Shown: positions 50,727 through 59,174 of the stretch, in pieces
Numbering within the stretch: position 1 is the stretch's first letter
Layout: every line of letters begins with the position of its first letter
From: CAZSLI01 sp964607705
GTDB lineage: Bacteria > Actinomycetota > Coriobacteriia > Anaerosomatales > PHET01
DNA: 64,000 bases
Assembly: GCA_964607705.1 (NCBI GenBank)
Contig: CAZSLI010000004.1
Span: forward strand, 86,943-150,942
Direction of reading: 5' to 3'
Notes under the pieces: generated by a model
The model's input: only the letters and a program-made list of their open reading frames with translations
Databases searched by the model: none
Told to the model about the DNA's origin: nothing
Position numbers and translations under genes: made by a program

Positions 50727-52550
50727 CTACTCCACCGTCACAGACTTGGCGAGGTTCCGCGGCTGATCGACGTTGCAGCCGCGCATCTTGGCGATGTAGT
50801 AAGCGAGCAGCTGCAGAGGCACCGAGGCCGGGATCGCTGAGAGCGCTTCGCTCGTCGCGGGCACGCTCAGCACGTGCTCGGCCTGCTGCTTGATGTCAGT
50901 GTCGCCGGCCGTCGCGACGGCGATGACGTTCGCCCCGCGAGCACGGACTTCCTGGATGTTGGAGACGACCTTCTCGTACGTGTGCCCCTGCGTGGCCACG
51001 ACAACGACCGGTACCTCATCGGTGATCAGCGCGATCGGCCCGTGCTTCATCTCGCCCGAGGCGTAAGCCTCCGCGTGGATGTAGCTGATCTCTTTGAGCT
51101 TGAGCGCGCCCTCCATTGCGACCGGCACACCCACTCCCCTGCCGAGGAACAGCGAGCTGCAGGCGCCGGTGTACGCCGCGGCACACTCCTTGAGACCGGA
51201 GAGGTCCTCGAGGATCACGTCGACGATCTCCGGGATGTTGACGAGCTCACTCCACAGCGACTGCACGCGCTCGTCGGAAAGGGTGCCTTTCGCCTGTGCG
51301 AGCTTGAGCGCCAGCACGGTGAGAGCGGCGATCTGTGCTGTGAAGGTCTTCGTTGCCGCGACCCCGATCTCAGGGCCCGCATGGGTGTACAGGACGCCGT
51401 CGGACTCGCGCGTCACGCGGCTGCCGACGACGTTCGTGATCGCGATGACCTTCGCGCCCCGCTCCCGAGCCTCGCGGACGCCGGCCAGCGTGTCAGCGGT
51501 CTCGCCTGACTGCGTGATGGCCACGACCAGCGTCTCGTCATCCACGATGGGGTCGTTGTAGCGGAACTCGCTCGACACCTGGACCTCGACCGGGATGCGG
51601 GCCCACTGCTCGATGAGAGTCTTGGCGACGAGACCCGCGTGGAACGACGTGCCGCACGCGATGATGAAGACGCGATCGATCGCGGCGACCTGCTCGGGAG
51701 CCATCGCGAGCTCTGAAAGCTGGATCTCGCCATCCACCATGCGGCCGCGCAGCGTCTCGCGCAGCGCCTTGGGCTGCTCGAAGATCTCCTTGAGCATGAA
51801 GTCCTCGAAACCGCCCTTCTCGGCGGCGTCCAGGTCCCATTCGACGTGCATCATCTCGGGCTCGACCGGCTCGAGTGCCGCGTCGAGCACCCGGATCTCC
51901 TCGGCGGAGACGACAGCGATCTCGCCGTCGTGAAGCACGACGACTTCGCGCGTGTACTCGAGGACCGCAGGAATGTCGCTCGCGACTATGTTCTCGCCGA
52001 CGCCCGCGCCGATGATGAGCGGCGACTCCTTGCGGGAGGCGACGATGAAGTCGGGCTGGTCGAGATGCACGACTGACAGCGCGTAGCTGCCGTCGAGCCG
52101 CTTGACGGCGCGGGCCACCGCGGCCACGAGATCGCCCTCGTAGTAGCTCTCGATCAGGTGCGCGATCGTCTCGGTGTCGGTCTCGCTGCGCAGCTTGTGA
52201 CCAGTGGCCGCCAACTCTTCGCGCAGCTCGAGGTAGTTCTCGATGATGCCGTTGTGCACGACCGCGATGCGACCCGAGCAGTCGACGTGAGGATGCGCGT
52301 TATCCTCGCTCGGCCGGCCATGCGTCGCCCAACGGGTGTGCCCGATGCCCACCTGGCCCTGCAGGGGGTCTGTGTCGATCGCATGCCGCAGGTTGACGAG
52401 CTTGCCCACGCGCCGCATGACAGCAAGATCGCCACCTTCGACGATAGCCACGCCCGCCGAGTCATAGCCGCGGTACTCCAGACGAGCCAAGCCGCCGAGC
52501 AGCACGTCGCTCGCCTTGCGGGGCCCGATGTATCCAACGATTCCGCACAT
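50727..52550 (-). CDS. glmS: Glucosamine-6-phosphate synthase (glutaminase type)
   Basis: A 607-residue enzyme making glucosamine-6-phosphate from fructose-6-phosphate and glutamine, the entry to peptidoglycan precursors. The N-terminal nucleophile is Cys2 (MCGIVGYIGPRKASDVLL); glutaminase motifs GHTRWATHGRPSEDNAHPH; two SIS domains (IACGTSFHAGLVAK, LFLGRGVGVPVAMEGALKL KE); the end is NVDQPRNLAKSVTVE. Preceded by a glmS-ribozyme-like leader, which would link its expression to its own product. Confidence 0.97.
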   Translation of the reverse strand: MCGIVGYIGPRKASDVLLGGLARLEYRGYDSAGVAIVEGGDLAVMRRVGKLVNLRHAIDTDPLQGQVGIGHTRWATHGRPSEDNAHPHVDCSGRIAVVHNGIIENYLELREELAATGHKLRSETDTETIAHLIESYYEGDLVAAVARAVKRLDGSYALSVVHLDQPDFIVASRKESPLIIGAGVGENIVASDIPAVLEYTREVVVLHDGEIAVVSAEEIRVLDAALEPVEPEMMHVEWDLDAAEKGGFEDFMLKEIFEQPKALRETLRGRMVDGEIQLSELAMAPEQVAAIDRVFIIACGTSFHAGLVAKTLIEQWARIPVEVQVSSEFRYNDPIVDDETLVVAITQSGETADTLAGVREARERGAKVIAITNVVGSRVTRESDGVLYTHAGPEIGVAATKTFTAQIAALTVLALKLAQAKGTLSDERVQSLWSELVNIPEIVDVILEDLSGLKECAAAYTGACSSLFLGRGVGVPVAMEGALKLKEISYIHAEAYASGEMKHGPIALITDEVPVVVVATQGHTYEKVVSNIQEVRARGANVIAVATAGDTDIKQQAEHVLSVPATSEALSAIPASVPLQLLAYYIAKMRGCNVDQPRNLAKSVTVE

Positions 52551-52653
52551 AGGTGTAGACCAGCCCTTCGATAGGGTGAGTGTCGCATACAGAAACGCGT
52601 CCCGCGGCGCGAGAGGAAGTTCATTACTTCCCTATACGGGATTCCCTTGAGCA
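52551..52653 (-). other. Spacer between glmS ribozyme and glmS start
   Basis: This 103-nt untranslated stretch holds a six-base-pair hairpin ggaagt/acttcc (52631-52615) and only a weak purine site (GAAGGGCTGG) before the ATG. No coding signal. After ribozyme cleavage it would remain in the 5' end of the message. Confidence 0.6.
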
Positions 52654-52830
52654 CGGATGTTTTGTCTCTTCGGTTGCCCGAAGCTTTTGTCATCCGCGTG
52701 ACGACTGAGGGTGTCAGCCGGGGGGCCATCCGCCGAATCTTTCGATAAGCCCCCACCTCGTCGACCGGTGCTCCGCCCCTTGAGGGCAGGTCGCGCCGCT
52801 TCTCCAACGGCGCGCCACTGGTCCTGGCGC
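52654..52830 (-). ncRNA. glmS ribozyme: glmS self-cleaving ribozyme (riboswitch)
   Basis: The minus strand reads A|GCGCCAGGACC at the predicted cleavage site (between 52831 and 52830), then a hairpin CGCGCCG/CGGCGCG (52814-52792). The conserved core follows: GACGAGGTGGGGGCTTATCG (52762-52743), TTCGGCGGATGGCCCCCCGG (52737-52718). P3.1 is GGCTGA/TCAGTC, and the last stems are P4 CGGATG/CATCCG (52696-52654) enclosing P4.1 CTTCGG-GCAA-CCGAAG with a GNRA loop. This matches the order and core sequence of known glmS ribozymes (Bacillus, Thermoanaerobacter), which cleave when glucosamine-6-phosphate binds. It sits 103 nt before glmS in the correct orientation. Confidence 0.9.
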
Positions 52831-52884
52831 TTTGACTCACAGGCTCACTTCGATGGGCCCCTCCCTTCGTCGGCGTGCCTCACG

Positions 52885-52890
52885 ATTGTA
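52885..52890 (-). promoter_or_regulatory. Candidate -10 of glmS transcript
   Basis: Minus strand TACAAT lies 54 bases upstream of the ribozyme cleavage site. The best -35 at 16-17 bases is poor (TCGGAC). Read-through from glmM is also possible. Confidence 0.45.
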
Positions 52891-52959
52891 CCAACTCGAG
52901 ACATCGGTCCGATGACGCGCCGATGACGGTTCGCCGAGAAGCCGCGCGAGGGCAGCGGA

Positions 52960-54303
52960 TCAGACGAGCTCCGCGCGCACGATGGCAGAGATCCGGTCCA
53001 CGACGGCACGGGCCTCAGACTCGTCGGCCGCCTCGGCCATGACCCGCACGAGAGGCTCGGTACCGGAGGCGCGCACCAGCACGCGGCCGGTATCACCCAA
53101 CTCGTCCTCGGCGGCATGGATGGCTTCGGTGATCGCCGCGCTGGTCACGAGTCCCGCCTTGTCCGCGACGTGGACGTTCTCCAGTACCTGCGGGTAGCGG
53201 CTCATGACCTTCACGAGCTCAGAGAGCGGCTTGCCAGCAGTCTTCACCCTGGAGGCGAGTTGCAGCGCGGTCACCAGCCCGTCGCCCGTCGAATTGTGCT
53301 CGAGGAAGATGATGTGGCCCGACTGCTCGCCACCCAGATTGGCGCCCATGGCCTGCATCTGCTCCAGGACGTAGCGGTCGCCGACCTTCGTCTTCACGAA
53401 GTTGAGGCCGCGCTCGCGCATGGCAACCTCGAAACCGAGGTTCGCCATGACGGTGGAGACGACCACGTTGCCGGCCAGCGTGCCCTCGTCCGCCATAGCG
53501 GTCGCGCAGATCGCCATGATCTGGTCGCCATCGACCTCGGCGCCCGACTCGTCCACCGCGAGCATGCGGTCCGCGTCGCCATCGTGGGCGATACCGAAGT
53601 CACACCCCTCGCGAACGACGAGCTCAGCGATCGGCCCCAAATGCGTCGAGCCGCAGCCGACGTTGATGTCCATGCCGTCCCAGTCGCAGTTGATCGCGAC
53701 CACTTCTGCACCGAGCCGCTCGAGTGCTTCGCGGCTGGTGACACTGGCAGCGCCGTGACCGCAGTCGAGACCGATGCGGAGACCGGAGAGGTCGCCTGCG
53801 ATGGTCGAGCAGGCATGGTCGATGTAGCGGGCCGCGGCGTCACCGAGATGCTCACAGCACCCCACGCCGGCGCCCGTCGGACGCTCGAAGCCGCAGCCTT
53901 CATCCGAGCAGAAGCTCTCGATCTCATCCTCGAGGTCGTCGGGAAGCTTGAAGCCTTCTCGGCTGAAGAGCTTGATGCCGTTGTACTCCGGCGGGTTGTG
54001 GCTTGCCGAGATCACGACACCACCGTCGGCAGCGAGCTCCCGGACGAGAAAGGCGATCGCCGGCGTGGGCACGACTCCTGCGAGCAGCGCGTCGGCACCG
54101 CTGGAGGTGATGCCGGCCACGAGGGCGGCTTCCAGCATCGAGCCGCTGCGACGGGTGTCGCGGCCGACGACGATCCGGCCCTGCCGGCCGCGGCCGGCCA
54201 GAAAATGCCCCGCTGCCTCGCCCAGACGGAACGCAAGCTCGGGTGTGAGCTCGGCGTTCGCGATCCCGCGTACACCGTCGGTACCGAAGAGTCTGCCGCC
54301 CAT
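52960..54303 (-). CDS. glmM: Phosphoglucosamine mutase
   Basis: A 447-residue enzyme converting glucosamine-6-phosphate to glucosamine-1-phosphate. N-terminal RLFGTDGVRGIANAELTPE, active phosphoserine in VISASHNPPEYNGIK, metal loop FGIAHDGDADRMLAVDE, and phosphate-binding VRASGTEPLVRVM. The ATG at 54303 follows CGGAGGCGGCTTCG; in-frame codons upstream run through a terminator hairpin. Its substrate is the product of the next gene, glmS. Confidence 0.96.
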   Translation of the reverse strand: MGGRLFGTDGVRGIANAELTPELAFRLGEAAGHFLAGRGRQGRIVVGRDTRRSGSMLEAALVAGITSSGADALLAGVVPTPAIAFLVRELAADGGVVISASHNPPEYNGIKLFSREGFKLPDDLEDEIESFCSDEGCGFERPTGAGVGCCEHLGDAAARYIDHACSTIAGDLSGLRIGLDCGHGAASVTSREALERLGAEVVAINCDWDGMDINVGCGSTHLGPIAELVVREGCDFGIAHDGDADRMLAVDESGAEVDGDQIMAICATAMADEGTLAGNVVVSTVMANLGFEVAMRERGLNFVKTKVGDRYVLEQMQAMGANLGGEQSGHIIFLEHNSTGDGLVTALQLASRVKTAGKPLSELVKVMSRYPQVLENVHVADKAGLVTSAAITEAIHAAEDELGDTGRVLVRASGTEPLVRVMAEAADESEARAVVDRISAIVRAELV

Positions 54304-54323
54304 CGAAGCCGCCTCCGTAAACA

Positions 54324-54354
54324 GAACGGGGCCCGCCAATGGCGAGCCCCGTTC
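54324..54354 (-). terminator. Terminator of rplM-rpsI
   Basis: A stem gaacggggc/gccccgttc with inner cgcc/ggcg lies 25 bases after rpsI and is followed on the minus strand by TGTTTA, a typical intrinsic terminator that isolates glmM. Confidence 0.8.
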
Positions 54355-54378
54355 GGTGAGTCCTGTCGGGGAAGGTCC

Positions 54379-54777
54379 CTACCGCTTGCTGAACTGCGGC
54401 TTCTTGCGGGCCTTCTTGAGACCGTACTTCTTGCGCTCGACCATACGCGGGTCGCGGCGAAGGAGTCCGGCGCGCTTGAGCTCGGGACGGTACTCGTCGC
54501 CGGCCTCGAGCAGGGCACGAGCGATACCGTGGCGCAGAGCGCCGGCCTGGCCGGACACGCCGCCGCCGACGATCGTCGCGATGACGTCGAAGCGGCCGAC
54601 GGTCTCGGTGACCTTGAACGGCGTGGATGCGAAGTTGACGAGCGCCTCGCGGCCGAAGTACTCGGCAGCGGGCTTCTTGTTCACGGTGATGACGCCGGTA
54701 CCGGGCACGAGGCGCACGCGGGCGACCGCGTTCTTGCGGCGGCCGGTGCCGAGGTAGACAGCCTTGTTCTCAGCCAT
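54379..54777 (-). CDS. rpsI: Ribosomal protein S9
   Basis: A 132-residue 30S protein. YLGTGRRKNAVARVRLVPGTGVI at the N-terminus, and the basic C-terminal tail RDPRMVERKKYGLKKARKKPQFSKR that reaches the P site. Three bases after rplM. Confidence 0.97.
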   Translation of the reverse strand: MAENKAVYLGTGRRKNAVARVRLVPGTGVITVNKKPAAEYFGREALVNFASTPFKVTETVGRFDVIATIVGGGVSGQAGALRHGIARALLEAGDEYRPELKRAGLLRRDPRMVERKKYGLKKARKKPQFSKR

Positions 54778-54780
54778 GCG

Positions 54781-55215
54781 CTAACCCTCCAGCGTGATCT
54801 GACGCGGCTTCTGGGCCTCGTGGGGATGCTCGGGGCCCGCGTACACCTTGAGCTTGCGGTTCATCGCGCGCCCGAGGGTGTTCTTGGGGAGCATGCCCTT
54901 GACGGCCTTCTCCACGATGCGCTCAGGGTGCTTCGCCAGCATGCGCTGGAACGAAACCTCCTTCAGGCCACCGGGGTAACCGCTGTGGGAGTAGTAGTTC
55001 TTGGTGTTCGCCTTGTTGCCGGTGAGGCGTACCTTCTCGGCATTGATGACGATGACGAAGTCACCGGTATCGACGTGCGGCGTGTAGGTCGGCTTGCGCT
55101 TGCCCTTGAGGATCTGGGCAACCTCGCTTGCGAGCCGTCCAAGCACCATGTCAGTAGCGTCGACGAGCAGCCACTCGCGCTCGACTTCGCCTGGCTTGGC
55201 GTGGTAGGTCTTCAC
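54781..55215 (-). CDS. rplM: Ribosomal protein L13
   Basis: A 144-residue 50S protein: TYHAKPGEVEREWLLVDATD, VLGRLASEVAQILKGK, and NTLGRAMNRKLKVYAGPEHPHEAQ. The GTG at 55215 is chosen because GGAGG lies five bases before it; the earlier in-frame ATG at 55239 has no site. Promoter and a hairpin leader precede it. Confidence 0.97.
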   Translation of the reverse strand: MKTYHAKPGEVEREWLLVDATDMVLGRLASEVAQILKGKRKPTYTPHVDTGDFVIVINAEKVRLTGNKANTKNYYSHSGYPGGLKEVSFQRMLAKHPERIVEKAVKGMLPKNTLGRAMNRKLKVYAGPEHPHEAQKPRQITLEG

Positions 55216-55281
55216 GGGTCCTCCAACTGAGGTCAGCATCTAGTTGTTCGTGTCACGGGGCTGGCGGAAACGAACCCCGCT

Positions 55282-55310
55282 ATTCTATCCGCGAGGCAGG
55301 GCAGCGTCAA
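55282..55310 (-). promoter_or_regulatory. rplM-rpsI promoter
   Basis: Minus strand TTGACG, exactly 17 bases, TAGAAT, giving a start site near 55275. The roughly 60-nt leader forms a CGGGG/CCCCG hairpin, a position where L13-type leaders regulate the operon; identity with those is not shown. Confidence 0.8.
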
Positions 55311-55357
55311 ACAGTACACGCACCCGGGCGTATCTACCCTTCTCTCCCGAGTAGCGC

Positions 55358-55786
55358 TCAGTCGGCATCCGTGGACGTCTGCGCTTCGGCGCTCCCTTCA
55401 AGCAGGCTGATGATGTGGTCGAGCTTGTCGTGCTGGATGCAGTCGAGCGCGCGACGTAGCTGCTCGACCTCCGTCTCAGCGCGCAGGTTGGTGTCGTAGT
55501 CGGCCTGCGCCTGCTCACGGTCCCGTTCGGCCTGGCGGTTCTGGCTCATCATGATGACCGGGGCAGCATAGGCAGCCTGCGTCGAGAACAGCAGGTTGAG
55601 CAGGATGAACGGGTACGGGTCCCAGTGCTGCCACCAGCCCACCATGTTCAGCGCTATCCATGCGGCCACGAACACGCTCTGGCAGATGATGAACGGCCAC
55701 GATCCCATGCCGGAAGCCACGCCGTCCGCGACCCTGTCGCCGAACGACCGCTTCCCGATGTGCGTCTGATGCCAGTTCTGAGCCAT
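55358..55786 (-). CDS. DUF1003 membrane protein
   Basis: A 142-residue protein with two hydrophobic helices (about 29-50 and 60-80) and the family sequence GDRVADGVASGMGSWPFIICQ ... DPYPFILLNLLFSTQAAYAAPVIMMSQNRQ, then a C-terminal coiled-coil tail (EVEQLRRALDCIQHDKLDHI). Function unknown. Twelve bases after truA. Confidence 0.88.
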   Translation of the reverse strand: MAQNWHQTHIGKRSFGDRVADGVASGMGSWPFIICQSVFVAAWIALNMVGWWQHWDPYPFILLNLLFSTQAAYAAPVIMMSQNRQAERDREQAQADYDTNLRAETEVEQLRRALDCIQHDKLDHIISLLEGSAEAQTSTDAD

Positions 55787-55799
55787 TGGTCCTCCTCGC

Positions 55800-56624
55800 C
55801 TAACGCCAGACGTCGTCGGGATAGCGCACGCTCCAGAAGGTCAGCCCGTGAGCCGGCGCGGTAGGACCGGCAGCCGCGCGACTCCGTGCCTCGAGCGCCT
55901 CGGCCGTCCAGCCCGCAGGACGCCTTCCGGCGCCCACCTCCACCAGCGTGCCCACGATGACGCGCACCATCGAATGCAGGAAGGCGTTGCCCAGGACGCG
56001 CACCGTGAGGCACGTTTCGCCCAGATGCTGTTCCTCGGCGAGCGAGATCTCGTCCACCCTGCGAATGGTTCGCTGGCCCTCGGCCGACTCGGTCACGCAG
56101 AACGACCGGAAGTCGTGCTCCCCCACCAGTGACTCGGCGGCCGAGCGCATCGCGTCGACATCCAGCTCCTGCGGCACATGCCACGCGGACCTGCCGAGGA
56201 AAAGCGGCGGCACCACACCCGGAACGATGCGGTAGCGGTACTCCCGTCCGACGGCGTCGAAGCGTGCCGAGAACCCGGCTCTTGCCCGACGCACCTCGCG
56301 TACGGTGATCCCCTCGCCGACGAGCGCGTCGAGCGAGCGCCTCAGCGGCCGAGGGTCCGGCTCGTCCCCTCGCGTGTCGAAGCTCACGACCTGCCCGAGC
56401 GCGTGTACGCCGGCGTCCGTTCGGCCCGCGCCCGTGGTCTCGACCGGTCTACGCAGCACGGTCTCGAGGGCCGTCTCGATCCGTCCCTGGACCGTCGCCT
56501 GGCCCGGTTGTCTGGCGAAGCCCGCGAACGGTGCGCCATCGTAAGCGACCACCAATGCGAGGGCCCCGCTCCCGGCGGCCTGGCCCTCGTGCTCGTCGCC
56601 GACGCGGGACGGTGCAGCATTCAT
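55800..56624 (-). CDS. truA: tRNA pseudouridine(38-40) synthase TruA
   Basis: A 274-residue synthase. Catalytic Asp in TTGAGRTDAGVHALGQVVSF, plus FSARFDAVGREYRYRI and GNAFLHSMVRVIVGTLVEVG. The ATG at 56624 has AAGGAG eight bases before it; the GTG at 56642 (GTGA with the ecfT stop) is an alternative adding six residues. Downstream of the ECF genes, a conserved arrangement in low-GC Gram-positives and some Actinomycetota. Confidence 0.94.
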   Translation of the reverse strand: MNAAPSRVGDEHEGQAAGSGALALVVAYDGAPFAGFARQPGQATVQGRIETALETVLRRPVETTGAGRTDAGVHALGQVVSFDTRGDEPDPRPLRRSLDALVGEGITVREVRRARAGFSARFDAVGREYRYRIVPGVVPPLFLGRSAWHVPQELDVDAMRSAAESLVGEHDFRSFCVTESAEGQRTIRRVDEISLAEEQHLGETCLTVRVLGNAFLHSMVRVIVGTLVEVGAGRRPAGWTAEALEARSRAAAGPTAPAHGLTFWSVRYPDDVWR

Positions 56625-56638
56625 CCCCGGGGTCTCCT

Positions 56639-57433
56639 TCACAGCCATACACCCAACCCTATGAATGCGACGATGCCCGTTACCAGCACCGCCCAGTCGA
56701 GCGTGATCATCCGCGGCTGGCGTAGGCGCGTCCGTCCCTCGCCGCGGTAACAGCGGGACTCCATCGCGACAGCGAGGTCGTCGGCGCGCCGGAAGAGGCG
56801 CACGAACAGCGGGATGAGCACCGGGAGCCATGCCTTGGCACGCCTGATCGGCCCACCCGTGTCGAACCGTGCGCCTCGAGCGGTCTGAGCGACGACGATG
56901 CGCTCGGCCTCCTCGGCGGTCGTCGGGAGGAAGCGAAGCGCGATCGAGAGCATCATCGCGGCGTCATCGACCGGGAATCGCACGAACCGCAACGGTCGCA
57001 TAAGTTGCGCGAGCGCATCGGTCAGCGCCACCGGCGAAGTAGTAAGCGTGACCAGCGACGTGCCCAGCACCAGCAGCAGGATCCTCACGCCGAAGAAGAG
57101 GCCGCGCTCGAGCCCCTCCGCGTCAACACTGAGCGGCCCGATCGCGAACAGCGACTCCGAGGGGTTGGCCGGCCACAGCGCGTTGGCCACGATCGTGAAC
57201 GCAAGCAGCCAGACCACGGGGACCAGGCCGCGAAGCGCCGCTCTCCAGGGAACGCGTGCGATGGCGACAGCGCCCACAGCGATCCCGGCGGCCAGAGCAA
57301 GTCCCCACCATGTGCCAACGGAAAACAGCGCGATGGCGTAGGAGGCAGTCAGCACGAGTTTCACCCGCGCGTCGAGACGGTGGACCGCCGATGACCCCGG
57401 GATGAACTGGCCGAAGGGGACCGGGACTGCCAT
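56639..57433 (-). CDS. ecfT: ECF transporter transmembrane protein EcfT
   Basis: A 264-residue energy-coupling membrane subunit. MAVPVPFGQFIPGSSAVHRLDARVKL, then five hydrophobic segments and the cytoplasmic coupling helices with IALRFLPTTAEEAERIVVAQTARGARFDTG (family A-R-G motif) and AMESRCYRGEGRTRLR. TGATG overlap with the ATPase gene. It serves as the shared module for S components encoded elsewhere (vitamins, metals). Confidence 0.92.
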   Translation of the reverse strand: MAVPVPFGQFIPGSSAVHRLDARVKLVLTASYAIALFSVGTWWGLALAAGIAVGAVAIARVPWRAALRGLVPVVWLLAFTIVANALWPANPSESLFAIGPLSVDAEGLERGLFFGVRILLLVLGTSLVTLTTSPVALTDALAQLMRPLRFVRFPVDDAAMMLSIALRFLPTTAEEAERIVVAQTARGARFDTGGPIRRAKAWLPVLIPLFVRLFRRADDLAVAMESRCYRGEGRTRLRQPRMITLDWAVLVTGIVAFIGLGVWL

Positions 57434-58266
57434 CAGCCGGCCCTCCGGGCGGTGGCCAGGGCTGCCGCTGCCGCCGACGGGTCGAGAGTGATGGCTGGCA
57501 GCGAGGCCCCGCGTTCGACTGCGAGCCGCTGGACCTCGAGGACCGGCGGGGCCTGGAGACCATGACGAGTGAGGATGCCCGGGTCCGCGATGGCGTCGGC
57601 TGCGGGACCCGACCACACGATGCGCCCCGCCCCCATGATCACCAGGTCGTCCGCCTCGCCGAGGAACTCCTCGGCAGCGTGGCTGACCACGACGACGCCC
57701 GCGTGCTTGCTCTGGGCGACAAGTAGTCGGCGGACCGCGCGACGACCCGGTGCATCAAGACCCGCGGTGGGTTCGTCCGCAAGAAGGTAGCGTGGGCGCA
57801 TCGCCAGCACACCCGCGATCGCGGCGCGGCGCATCTCCCCACCTGAGAGGGCGAACGGCGACCGATGTCCGTAGCTTTCGGGATCGAGGCCGACCGACCG
57901 CAGTGCGTCCCGCGCGGCTTCACGCGCATCTTCGACCTTCTCGCCCAAGTTGGCTGGCCCGAACGCTACGTCATCGAGGACGGTGTCGGCGAACAGCTGG
58001 CTCTCCGCATCCTGGAATATGAGTCCGACCTTGCCCCGCGCGGCCCCAGCATCGAGCGGAGCGCCGTCGATCGTCGCACTTCCGCCGGTGGGCGCGAGCA
58101 GCCCCGACGCGATGCGCAGCAGGGTGGACTTCCCCGAGCCCGTGGCGCCCACGAGAAGCGTGAGTCGTCCCGGTTCGACTTCGACTGTCACCGCATCGAG
58201 CGCGGCAACGGAGTACTCATGGCCGGCCTGATAGATCATCCCCACGCGATCCATGGTCAGACCCAT
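57433..58266 (-). CDS. ecfA2: ECF transporter ATPase (second)
   Basis: A 277-residue ABC ATPase. Walker A VGATGSGKSTLLRI, Q-loop FQDAESQLFADTVLDDVAFGP, signature LSGGEMRRAAIAG, Walker B LLADEPTAGLD and H-loop VVSHAAEE. The ATG at 58266 has GGAG five bases upstream and overlaps ecfA1 by ten bases. Heterodimer partner of EcfA1. Confidence 0.9.
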   Translation of the reverse strand: MGLTMDRVGMIYQAGHEYSVAALDAVTVEVEPGRLTLLVGATGSGKSTLLRIASGLLAPTGGSATIDGAPLDAGAARGKVGLIFQDAESQLFADTVLDDVAFGPANLGEKVEDAREAARDALRSVGLDPESYGHRSPFALSGGEMRRAAIAGVLAMRPRYLLADEPTAGLDAPGRRAVRRLLVAQSKHAGVVVVSHAAEEFLGEADDLVIMGAGRIVWSGPAADAIADPGILTRHGLQAPPVLEVQRLAVERGASLPAITLDPSAAAAALATARRAG

Positions 58267-59069
58267 AGGGACTCCGCGATCCGCGCGGGATCGGTCTCGT
58301 GCGGCGCGACATCGAAGTCCCGCGACGCTAGCGCAGCCGAAAGCCGCACCACGTCGGGAAGCTCGAGTCCCCAAGCCTCGAGGCGATCGCCTTGCTCGAG
58401 TAGCTGGAGCGGCCCGCCCTCGAACACGATCAACCCTGCGGCGAGCACCACGACGTGATCGGCGTGCATCGCCTCGGCCAGGTCGTGCGTGATCAGCACG
58501 ACTCCCTGCCCGGCTGCCAGCACCTTTGCCAGCACCCGCGTGACCTCGATACGTCCTGCCGCATCGACCATCGAGAGCGGCTCGTCGAGCACGAGGTAGC
58601 GCGGGCGCATGGCGAGCGCACCCGCGATCGCAAGGCGTTGCTTCTGACCCCCTGAAAGCAGGTGCGGTTCGCGACCTTCGAGCCCCGTCAGGCCAGTCGC
58701 CTCGATGGCGGCATCCACTCGAAGCCGGACGTCGCTCCTCGGCAGGCCGAGGTTCTCCGGACCAAAGGCCACGTCGTCCTCGACGCTTGTGGCGACGATC
58801 TGGTCATCCGGGTTCTGAAAGACCATGCCGACGCCGGATCGGAGCTCCAAGGCGCGCTCATCGTCCCGCGTATCGATGCCACCGACCGTGACCACGCCCT
58901 CCGACGGCAACAAGAGCCCGTTCGCCAGCCGAGCCAGCGTCGACTTGCCGGAGCCGTTGGCGCCGAGGACCACCGTGAGACGAGCGGGCTCGAACGCGAG
59001 GTCGACGCCACACAGGGCCGCCGGCCCTTGCGCGCCGTAGCGGTACGTCACGTTCTCGAACCGGATCAC
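58257..59069 (-). CDS. ecfA1: ECF transporter ATPase (first)
   Basis: A 270-residue ABC ATPase. Walker A VLGANGSGKSTLARLANG, Q-loop FQNPDDQIVATSVEDDVAFGPENLG, signature LLSGGQKQRLAIAGALA, Walker B LVLDEPLSMVD, H-loop LITHDLAEA. The GTG at 59069 (VIRFENVTYRYG) is preferred over the TTG at 59105 because GAGGAGG lies nine bases before it. First gene after the rplQ terminator. Confidence 0.9.
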   Translation of the reverse strand: MIRFENVTYRYGAQGPAALCGVDLAFEPARLTVVLGANGSGKSTLARLANGLLLPSEGVVTVGGIDTRDDERALELRSGVGMVFQNPDDQIVATSVEDDVAFGPENLGLPRSDVRLRVDAAIEATGLTGLEGREPHLLSGGQKQRLAIAGALAMRPRYLVLDEPLSMVDAAGRIEVTRVLAKVLAAGQGVVLITHDLAEAMHADHVVVLAAGLIVFEGGPLQLLEQGDRLEAWGLELPDVVRLSAALASRDFDVAPHETDPARIAESLWV

Positions 59070-59109
59070 CGGCAAGCCCCTCCTCGGATGGTCATCGGCG
59101 GACAATGCA

Positions 59110-59137
59110 CTGAGGGCCCCCCGCAGGAGGCCCTCAG
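59110..59137 (-). terminator. Terminator after rplQ
   Basis: A 9-bp stem ctgagggcc/ggccctcag 37 bases beyond rplQ closes the ribosomal alpha operon before ecfA1. The T-run is weak (TGCATTGT). Confidence 0.6.
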
Positions 59138-59174
59138 AATGGTAACGCGTTGCACCTCGCAGTGCGCGGAGCGT

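Noticed and set aside
53116..55230. 704-codon open frame on the plus strand over glmM, rpsI and rplM
   Set aside because: Antisense to three unmistakable genes; composition reflects the complementary strand of GC-rich codons, with no family-like motifs.
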